From: JBDHTS01 sp044221445
GTDB lineage: Bacteria > Pseudomonadota > Alphaproteobacteria > Micavibrionales > Micavibrionaceae
NCBI GenBank assembly: GCA_044221445.1
Contig: JBGAPF010000037.1
Coordinates: 1 to 11,131 of the forward strand
Reading direction: 5' to 3'
DNA: 11,131 nt
The position numbers were made by a program, and so were the translations under genes. This document shows, in pieces, positions 5,818 through 11,131 of this stretch. Every line of letters starts with the position of its first letter. The stretch's first letter is position 1. The notes beneath the pieces were generated by a model that saw only the letters and a list, made by a program, of their open reading frames with translations, did no database searches and had not been told where the DNA came from.

Positions 5818-7755
5818 ATGTCTGAACAAACCACATATGCCGTCAGCAGCGACGCCCTGATCGACGCCGCCCGCTATGAAGCTTTATATGAACAGTCCGT
5901 CAACACGCCCGATATTTTCTGGAAGGACAGAGCGGAGCGACTCGACTGGATTGAGAAACCCTCCGTCATCATGAATGCCAGTTTTGAAAAACCGGTGTCC
6001 ATCAAATGGTACGAGGACGGCGTCCTGAATGCCTGTCACAACTGCGTCGACCGTCATTTGCCGCGGCGCGGCGGCCAGGCCGCGCTGATCTGGGAAGGCG
6101 ACGATCCCGCCGAGACGAAAACCGTCACCTATCGCGACCTTCATGACCAGGTCTGCCGCCTGGCCAACGCCCTGAAAAGCAAGAACGTCCAAAAAGGCGA
6201 CCGCGTCACCATTTACATGCCCATGGTTCCCGAAGCCGTCACGGCGATGCTCGCCTGCGCCCGCATCGGCGCGGTGCATTCGGTGGTGTTCGGGGGGTTT
6301 TCGCCGGAATCGCTGCGCGACCGCATCGAGGATTGCGCGTCGACCGTGCTGATCACCGCCGACGAAGGCGTGCGCGGCGGGAAGCGCGTGCCCTTGAAAA
6401 CCAATGCCGACGAAGCCCTGAAAAGCTGCCCGGACGTTGAAACGGTCATCGTCCTTAAACGCACGGGCGGCGCCATTGCGTGGACCGAAGGCCGCGACGT
6501 CTGGTGGCACGATCTGGTCGGCGCTCAAGAAAACGAATGCCCATGCGAACCGATGAATGCCGAAGACCCGCTGTTTATCCTTTATACGTCCGGCTCCACC
6601 GGCAAGCCGAAAGGCGTGCTGCACACGACCGGCGGCTATCTGGTCTATGCCAGCCTGACCCATGAATGGGTGTTCGATTACCGCGACGGCGAGGTTTATT
6701 GGTGCACCGCCGATATCGGCTGGGTGACAGGGCATTCCTATATCGTCTATGGCCCGCTCGCCAACGGCGCGACGTCGCTCATTTTCGAGGGCGTGCCGAA
6801 CTATCCCGACCCCGGACGATTCTGGCAGGTGGTGGACAGGCATAAGGTCAATATTTTTTACACCGCCCCCACCGCCATCCGCGCCCTGCTGCGGGAAGGC
6901 GAAGGGCACGTCAAAAAAACAAGCCGCAAATCCCTGCGCGTTCTTGGTTCGGTCGGCGAGCCCATCAACAGCGAGGCCTGGCTCTGGTATTACCATGTCG
7001 TCGGCGACGGGCGATGCCCCATTGTTGATACGTGGTGGCAGACGGAAACGGGCGGCCATATGATCACCCCCCTGCCCGGCGCGATCCCCGCCAGGCCCGG
7101 TTCCGCGACCAAGCCGTTTTTCGGCGTCCTGCCCGTAATCGTCGATACGGACAGCAAACCGCTGGACGGGGCCTGCGAAGGCAATCTCTGCATCGCGCAG
7201 CCCTGGCCGGGCATGATGCGCACCGTCTACAAAGACCACAAACGGTTCGAGGACACCTATTTCAGCGCGTATCCAGGCCTGTATTTCACCGGCGACGGAT
7301 GCCGCAGGGACGAAGACGGATATTACTGGATCACCGGCCGGGTGGACGATGTTATCAACGTCTCCGGCCATCGCCTGGGAACGGCGGAGATCGAAAGCGC
7401 CATCAATGCCCATCCCGGCGTCGCCGAATCCGCGGTCGTCGGGTTCCCGCACGACCTCAAAGGCCAGGGGATTTACGCCTATATCATCCTGAAAGACGGC
7501 GCGACGGCGGATGAGAACACGAAAAAAGCGATCGTCGAGACTGTCCGCCGCATCATCGGGCCTATCGCCACGCCGGACGCGATCCATTGGGCCGGCGGCC
7601 TGCCCAAAACCCGTTCAGGCAAAATCATGCGGCGGATCCTTAGAAAAATCGCGGCAAACGAGACGGAAACCCTGGGGGACACGTCAACCCTGGCCGATCC
7701 GGGGATTGTCCAAGACCTGTTAAAAAACCGGACAAAATATTTTGCAAACATATGA
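5818..7755 (+). CDS. acsA: Acetyl-CoA synthetase, AMP-forming (Acs)
   Basis: Activates acetate with ATP and CoA to acetyl-CoA through acetyl-AMP, in the cytoplasm. The 645 aa match the bacterial family (about 650). An N-terminal ACS-type cap (FWKDRAERLDWIEKPS, about 34-49) precedes the AMP-binding domain. The phosphate loop YTSGSTGKPKG is at 256-266, the adenine site DTWWQTETGG at 404-413, YFTGD at 489-493, and the hinge region ITGRVDDVINVSGHRLG at 505-521. The C-terminal motif PKTRSGKIMRR holds Lys602, the lysine whose reversible acetylation by Pat/GNAT enzymes and deacetylation by CobB switch the family off and on. AAAAGG lies about 10 bases before the ATG. The gene is probably co-transcribed with EVE-ung, but it may also have its own signals. 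An A/T-rich dyad directly follows its stop. Confidence 0.97.
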   Translation: MSEQTTYAVSSDALIDAARYEALYEQSVNTPDIFWKDRAERLDWIEKPSVIMNASFEKPVSIKWYEDGVLNACHNCVDRHLPRRGGQAALIWEGDDPAETKTVTYRDLHDQVCRLANALKSKNVQKGDRVTIYMPMVPEAVTAMLACARIGAVHSVVFGGFSPESLRDRIEDCASTVLITADEGVRGGKRVPLKTNADEALKSCPDVETVIVLKRTGGAIAWTEGRDVWWHDLVGAQENECPCEPMNAEDPLFILYTSGSTGKPKGVLHTTGGYLVYASLTHEWVFDYRDGEVYWCTADIGWVTGHSYIVYGPLANGATSLIFEGVPNYPDPGRFWQVVDRHKVNIFYTAPTAIRALLREGEGHVKKTSRKSLRVLGSVGEPINSEAWLWYYHVVGDGRCPIVDTWWQTETGGHMITPLPGAIPARPGSATKPFFGVLPVIVDTDSKPLDGACEGNLCIAQPWPGMMRTVYKDHKRFEDTYFSAYPGLYFTGDGCRRDEDGYYWITGRVDDVINVSGHRLGTAEIESAINAHPGVAESAVVGFPHDLKGQGIYAYIILKDGATADENTKKAIVETVRRIIGPIATPDAIHWAGGLPKTRSGKIMRRILRKIAANETETLGDTSTLADPGIVQDLLKNRTKYFANI

Positions 7756-7773
7756 TAATTATGTTAATAATTA
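7756..7773. promoter_or_regulatory. A/T-only-armed dyad between acsA and the membrane-protein gene
   Basis: TAATTAT (7756-7762), spacer GTTA, ATAATTA (7767-7773): a perfect 7-bp inverted repeat starting immediately after the acsA stop TGA. It lies 38 bases upstream of the next start codon. It could be an operator for the 557-aa gene. GATAAT at 7754-7759 (5 of 6 to a -10 box) overlaps the left arm, but its -35 (CGGACA at 7730-7735, 18-base spacer) is weak. As A/T palindromes are common in AT-rich gaps, the regulatory reading is tentative. Confidence 0.35.
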
Positions 7774-7800
7774 CTCGTTCATGAAAAAATACGCCAGCAT

Positions 7801-7806
7801 AGGTGA
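7801..7806 (+). promoter_or_regulatory. Ribosome-binding site that fixes the start at 7812
   Basis: AGGTGA at 7801-7806, a six-base match to the anti-Shine-Dalgarno complement, lies 5 bases before ATG 7812. An in-frame GTG at 7803 falls inside this site and so is very unlikely to be the start. Confidence 0.7.
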
Positions 7807-7811
7807 CAGGA

Positions 7812-9485
7812 ATGCCTCCATTTATTGATAATACCCGGACATGGTGGAATGGCCAGAGCAAAAACGCCAAAGTAGGTCTAGGGATATTGGCCGGGTCACT
7901 GGCTGTAGGCGCCGGACTGATTTATGCTTATGCAGCAGCCGTGGGAACGGCTCTTGGAATTCTCGGTACCGGCGCGATCGGTGCGGCTATGGGCGCCCAG
8001 GGAGGCGCAAGAGCTGACAGAAAAACCATAAGCGGCATTGCTGGCGGCTCGCTGGGGTTTTTGGGCGGCTATTTTGCAGGCCCCCTGACGCTTATGGCAG
8101 GCCTGGCCAGCTATCTCGGCGCACGTGACGCCCTTCGTTTGACGCCTCGTCAGTCAGCTGGCGCGGCGGGGCTTGGCGCCGGTACGGTGATAGTCTGGCC
8201 CTATCTTTCCACTCTTTCCCTGGCCCAGATTCCGACTTATGCGGTGGACGGGCTTACCTCACTTTCCACAACAATGACGACACCAACAGCTATCGTTATG
8301 GGCCTGACCAGCGCCGCCAGCGGGTATGCCATATCGAGCAGTCTCGGTCTGAAAGGTCCTCAAAGGCTTCTTAGCACGCTCCTGTCCGGTTCGGCGACGG
8401 CCATTGCAGGGGCATCATTTGCGCCCGAACTTCAAACAGCCGTGCCCGCATTGCTGGGCCCGGCCAACGCGATGGCCGTCTCCCTGACGACGGCGGGCGT
8501 TGCCATGACCGGCTTGGCCGCCACCAAAGGCGTCCAAGGTCTGGGCAGGAAGGCTTTCCAGTCTAAAGGCAAAATGGCGCAGATCGCAGGTGCAGCCGCA
8601 ATAATTGCTGTGGGCATCGGAGCCTTTCAGGAGTTTGCGGAAAGCAGCGATCCGGAAAGGGATTACAATCTTCAGAACGCCTTTGCCAACGCTGCCAATG
8701 TAGCAATGTCTCCCGTGCGCTTCGTGGCAGGAGCGTTACAACCTCTCACCAGCGATCCCCGGCCCTACGTCGCGCCCGTGGCGAATACCGCCGTTGGGCT
8801 GATAACGGGAACTCACGAGTTTTTTGATAAGGCCAGTCTTAACGTGCTTGAAGTCGCGAACGGCCTGTATGTACCTCCCGCGGAATCGGTACCGAATGAA
8901 CCTGTCGTTACAGGAGATGCCGGGGCGCAACAGGATCAACCGGCACCACCGGAACCTCAGCCTAGTCCGAAGGCTACTGAAGAACCCGCTCCCTCCGCGC
9001 AGCCCGATGCCCCTGCCACGCATACAACTTTAGCCTCTCTTCCGATCAACGAGGCCTTTTTACAGGGCGTCAATCCAGAGGCTTCCATGATCGTATGCGT
9101 TACAAAAGGAATTCCCCAAACAGAAGTAAGCGCTGTCTATAAAGAGATAAATACCGCCATTGCCGAGGCGGCTCAGACAGAAGCTTTCTGGAACAATGTT
9201 CCTGTTGGAGAGAGAAAAGAAGACACATCTTACCGGGTCAGCATGCGCCTTTCCAAAGATGGTCCTCAATGGGAGGCAGGGAATATAAAACTTGGTGCAG
9301 GCGATACATGCCCCGGACAAAAGCTTGGAAATGTCAGCCTGAAAGGTTCAACCGTGCAGAGCGTACTCGGAACGGCCTTCGATGTTTCTGGCACGGCTGT
9401 TTCTCCGCGGCCCGCACCCGTTGAGCGACTGGATAACCAGGCACCAGTGACTCCCCCCTCTGTTCCGAATTTTGTCAGGACCTGA
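7812..9485 (+). CDS. Ala/Gly-rich multi-span membrane protein with Pro-rich linker and C-terminal domain, unknown function
   Basis: 557 aa, not recognised. Residues about 20-275 are hydrophobic and very rich in Gly and Ala, with roughly seven candidate membrane stretches: about 22-45, 45-65 (GILGTGAIGAAMGAQGG), 74-104, 114-140, 157-178, 186-207 and 213-238, plus IAGAAAIIAVGIGAF near 258-272. Breaks are marked by charged patches such as RADRK and TPRQ. Two more amphipathic hydrophobic segments lie at about 297-312 and 320-340. A Pro/Glu/Gln/Ala-rich linker spans about 354-403. A soluble C-terminal domain follows, with Cys429 (MIVCVTKG) and Cys500 (GDTCPGQK) as a possible disulfide pair, and it ends in another Pro-rich tail. 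The layout suggests a membrane part with a domain carried across the envelope on a flexible tether. Topology is inferred by eye. The start is set by AGGTGA at 7801-7806. Confidence 0.8.
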   Translation: MPPFIDNTRTWWNGQSKNAKVGLGILAGSLAVGAGLIYAYAAAVGTALGILGTGAIGAAMGAQGGARADRKTISGIAGGSLGFLGGYFAGPLTLMAGLASYLGARDALRLTPRQSAGAAGLGAGTVIVWPYLSTLSLAQIPTYAVDGLTSLSTTMTTPTAIVMGLTSAASGYAISSSLGLKGPQRLLSTLLSGSATAIAGASFAPELQTAVPALLGPANAMAVSLTTAGVAMTGLAATKGVQGLGRKAFQSKGKMAQIAGAAAIIAVGIGAFQEFAESSDPERDYNLQNAFANAANVAMSPVRFVAGALQPLTSDPRPYVAPVANTAVGLITGTHEFFDKASLNVLEVANGLYVPPAESVPNEPVVTGDAGAQQDQPAPPEPQPSPKATEEPAPSAQPDAPATHTTLASLPINEAFLQGVNPEASMIVCVTKGIPQTEVSAVYKEINTAIAEAAQTEAFWNNVPVGERKEDTSYRVSMRLSKDGPQWEAGNIKLGAGDTCPGQKLGNVSLKGSTVQSVLGTAFDVSGTAVSPRPAPVERLDNQAPVTPPSVPNFVRT

Positions 9486-9501
9486 GCGAAAAGTTAACAA
9501 G

Positions 9502-9873
9502 CTACATTGAATACCGTGCCGAAGCCTGCAGGAAGACAGTCGCTATGCATGTCTTCCTGCGCGTGACGCTCTGACGCCACCTGCCACGGCCACGCCGCAG
9601 TTCGATCAGCCGCGTCTCGAATGCACCAAGACAACTTTCAAGCCTGTCCACGGCGATTGCGGTCATCGCATCGCTAGCGCCGTTCTCGCGCAGCAGGCGG
9701 GCGCACTGGGCCCGGGCGTTCAAGTATTCCCTGTGGAGTTCGGCAAGCAGTGGGTCGCGCGCAAGCCCTGCTTCGATGTCTTCCGCCAGCCGCGCTTCGA
9801 TATCCTGTTCCCTGTCGGCTTCCAGCCGCTGGGCCATGGCGTCCATGACCCGGCGCAACGATGACTGGTCCAT
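9502..9873 (-). CDS. Small highly charged helical protein, unknown
   Basis: 123 aa, not recognised. GGGGAG (9882-9887) lies 8 bases before ATG 9873, a strong argument that it is a real gene. Residues 1-95 look almost entirely alpha-helical and highly charged (LRRVMDAMAQRLEADREQDIEARLAEDIEAG, then LLAELHREYLNARAQCARLLREN), compatible with a helical bundle or coiled coil. There is no signal peptide or membrane segment. From about residue 93 the sequence turns basic (ELRRGRGRWRQSVTRRKT) and ends in a less charged tail encoded across a perfect inverted repeat (9528-9560). This suggests the original C terminus may have been altered. It converges with the 557-aa membrane-protein gene (16 bases between stops) and reads away from the 114-aa gene. 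Confidence 0.62.
   Translation of the reverse strand: MDQSSLRRVMDAMAQRLEADREQDIEARLAEDIEAGLARDPLLAELHREYLNARAQCARLLRENGASDAMTAIAVDRLESCLGAFETRLIELRRGRGRWRQSVTRRKTCIATVFLQASARYSM
9528..9560. repeat. Perfect 11-bp inverted repeat where two genes converge
   Basis: GCAGGAAGACA (9528-9538), 11-base loop, TGTCTTCCTGC (9550-9560). It lies 42 bases past the stop of the 557-aa gene and inside the last 20 codons of the opposing 123-aa gene. In RNA from either strand it would form a stable stem. No T-run follows on either strand, so it is not a textbook intrinsic terminator, but it may mark or protect transcript ends. It could also be the trace of a small inverted-repeat element. Confidence 0.7.
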
Positions 9874-10045
9874 TGCGTCTTCTCCCCTGTCGTCTTTTTT
9901 GAAACAGGAGGATGTTACGGCAAAAGCATTAAATCCACGTTAAAGCAGCTCAAAGCCTTTGCTGCAGCCGCTCTTGAACGCTTTCAATACTCGAAAAATT
10001 GCATCCGGAAGCGAAAAATGAGAGAATAAATTCAAGGGAGAAAGA

Positions 10046-10390
10046 ATGCAGAAAGACGAAACCTATCAGCAAAAAAGACTGAGGCTGAAGAAAGAAATCG
10101 TCAGCCGTGCCATCAGCCAGGGACGCGGCGCCCAGGCCATCCACAAAATCAACACGCTCTACCGCAACATTCAGGCGACCAGGAAAGGCAGCGACGACGA
10201 TATCGTCGCCACTTGGAGCGCGGAACTGACAGACGGGCGTCTGCATGTCACGATCAAGGACCTGGAGAGCGCCGGTATCGACGCCTGCAGCCGTTCCCTG
10301 CGGGCTTTCAACATCATAGAGGCGTTGTCCGGTTCTGCTTTCCGGCTGCGCGAGGCCTGTATCGTCCCGGGCACCACGACCCTTCACTAA
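10046..10390 (+). CDS. Small protein of unknown function (114 aa)
   Basis: Not recognised. AAGGGAG (10034-10040) is placed 5 bases before ATG 10046, an excellent ribosome-binding site. This is the main reason to prefer it over the 145-codon frame on the opposite strand (10387-9950). Residues 1-30 are basic and helical (QQKRLRLKKEIVSRAISQGRG). Residues 50-85 alternate like a beta/alpha domain (DDDIVATWSAELTDGRLHV, TIKDLESAGIDA). No signal peptide, membrane segment or known motif is seen. It ends 5 bases before the end of the opposing TPR gene. The 172 bases separating it from the divergent 123-aa gene (9874-10045) hold no promoter I would call with confidence. Confidence 0.6.
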   Translation: MQKDETYQQKRLRLKKEIVSRAISQGRGAQAIHKINTLYRNIQATRKGSDDDIVATWSAELTDGRLHVTIKDLESAGIDACSRSLRAFNIIEALSGSAFRLREACIVPGTTTLH

Positions 10391-10395
10391 ACCGT

Positions 10396-11131
10396 TTACT
10401 GGCCAATAGAAAGGTTATATTCCCGGGCTTTCTGCCGCGCGTATTCCATCATCCGGTCATGCCCTTCCCGATCGCCGGCATCCAGGCGCGCCTTGGCATC
10501 GGCCAGCAGAAAATCAAGGTCGGGGCGGCCCTTGGGCCGGGGCCAGGCGAGTCCTTCTTCCAGAATTTTCAGCGCTTCACCGTTGCGGCCCTCGACCTGA
10601 TAGATGAGCGCAAGGCCCTGCCGGGCATCCACATCAAGCGGATTGAATCTGACAGCCTGTTCCAGCAAAGCCCGGGCCTTCCCGGCTCCGTCCTTAAAAA
10701 TCGTATCGCGCCCCAGGTAATAAAACTGCGCCTCCAGGCTCATAAAAATTGTAAAGACCGGGTTGCACTGTCTTGCCTGACGCACATATTCCAGGCCTCG
10801 CTTCAAATGCATCAAACGCTCGTCCGGGTGCCGGCCGGCCTGCTGCATTTCAAGGCGGGCCAGCATTTCAGAGACGGCAAAATTGCAGGATGGCCCGATC
10901 CATCCGGCCGTCTTGATGACATGCGCCGCCTGGTCCAGCTTTTCCGCACGGGCGAGATCGTTCGCTTTTTGCATCGCCCACGAGGCGATGCCAGCCCGTA
11001 AAGGCCAGAGCGAAAACAGGGACAATAAAATGATCAGCGCCAGCCCGGCCATTGCGGGTTTCATGCCGTCGCCCTTCATATCGATGACAAGACGCCCCTC
11101 CATCCCTTCCACCCTTTCGGTGGCCAGATAC
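10396..11131 (-). CDS. Membrane-anchored TPR-like protein, probably C-terminal part of a longer gene
   Basis: The frame is open from the right edge to TAA 10398-10396, so the gene may start outside the window. Counting from an in-frame GTG at 11112 (238 aa), residues 19-43 form one membrane helix (AGLALIILLSLFSLWPLRAG). The rest is helical: two paired helices at about 50-116, then a clear TPR-type region at 142-190 (ARALLEQAVRFNPLDVDARQ followed by GLALIYQVEGRNGEALKILE). Six sensible codons (YLATER) precede that GTG, favouring continuation. If instead it starts inside, ATG 11064 with GAAGGG 8-9 bases upstream (MKPAMAGLALII) is the best candidate. A last membrane helix followed by TPRs is the layout of O-antigen-ligase/Wzy-type proteins, so a C-terminal piece of such an enzyme is possible but unproven. 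Its stop is 5 bases from that of the 114-aa gene. Confidence 0.62.
   Translation of the reverse strand, partial: YLATERVEGMEGRLVIDMKGDGMKPAMAGLALIILLSLFSLWPLRAGIASWAMQKANDLARAEKLDQAAHVIKTAGWIGPSCNFAVSEMLARLEMQQAGRHPDERLMHLKRGLEYVRQARQCNPVFTIFMSLEAQFYYLGRDTIFKDGAGKARALLEQAVRFNPLDVDARQGLALIYQVEGRNGEALKILEEGLAWPRPKGRPDLDFLLADAKARLDAGDREGHDRMMEYARQKAREYNLSIGQ

Noticed and set aside
5039..5836. 265-codon minus-strand frame
   Set aside because: Antisense to ung and the ends of its neighbours. ung is certain from its catalytic motifs.
5884..7587. Long open frame (567 codons) on the minus strand
   Set aside because: It lies antisense to acsA, whose motifs are complete. Long antisense frames are expected in GC-rich genes, and no ribosome-binding site or recognisable motif supports it.
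9945..9965. Short inverted repeat in the gap between the two small orphan genes
   Set aside because: The arms pair only with a two-base bulge and an impossible one-base loop, so it is not convincing structure.
9950..10387. 145-codon minus-strand frame opposite the 114-aa gene
   Set aside because: It has no good ribosome-binding site, while the plus-strand frame has AAGGGAG at the ideal distance. Its C-terminal part would also run through the intergenic region.
1..11131. CRISPR array, tRNA, rRNA, transposon ends or attachment sites
   Set aside because: No regularly spaced repeats, cloverleaf-like sequences, transposase genes or paired terminal repeats were seen on either strand by eye. The gaps between genes are all below 200 bases.

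Overview
The window looks like a chromosomal stretch of an alphaproteobacterium. The reasons are the divergent hemC-hemD / tsaD-gpsA arrangement, a moderately GC-rich core, and protein sequences typical of that class. Nine products can be assigned to a family or general type from motifs. The right third carries genes I do not recognise. I see no tRNA, rRNA, CRISPR array, transposase or phage gene.

Left block (1-1813, minus strand): hemC and hemD overlap by ATGA and encode two consecutive steps from porphobilinogen to uroporphyrinogen III. They are followed 20 bases later by the N-terminal end of a third gene that runs off the window. It begins with a short helix-turn-helix-like segment, and its position after hemD is where many alphaproteobacteria keep a mitofilin/Mic60-like (COG4223) gene.

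Central block (1893-7755, plus strand apart from one gene): tsaD (tRNA t6A synthesis) and gpsA (glycerol-3-phosphate dehydrogenase for phospholipid synthesis) read away from hemC. A small AT-richer lipoprotein gene then faces the other way. Next come an EVE-domain gene and ung, overlapping by ATGA, and acsA (acetyl-CoA synthetase) 29 bases further on. The lipoprotein gene sits between gpsA and the EVE gene, and its promoter overlaps the likely EVE promoter base for base.

Right block (7756-11131): a 557-residue protein of unknown function has a long Ala/Gly-rich membrane region, a proline-rich linker and a C-terminal domain with two cysteines. It is followed by two small orphan genes pointing apart (123 and 114 aa). 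Last is a TPR-type protein with a membrane segment, on the minus strand, whose frame stays open to the right edge. A perfect 11-bp inverted repeat lies where the 557-aa gene and the 123-aa gene converge.

The left and centre are housekeeping genes. The best candidates for undescribed biology are the 557-aa membrane protein, the glycine-zipper lipoprotein with its interlocked divergent promoter, the EVE-ung coupling, and the two small orphans. No defence or mobile system can be demonstrated from this sequence alone.
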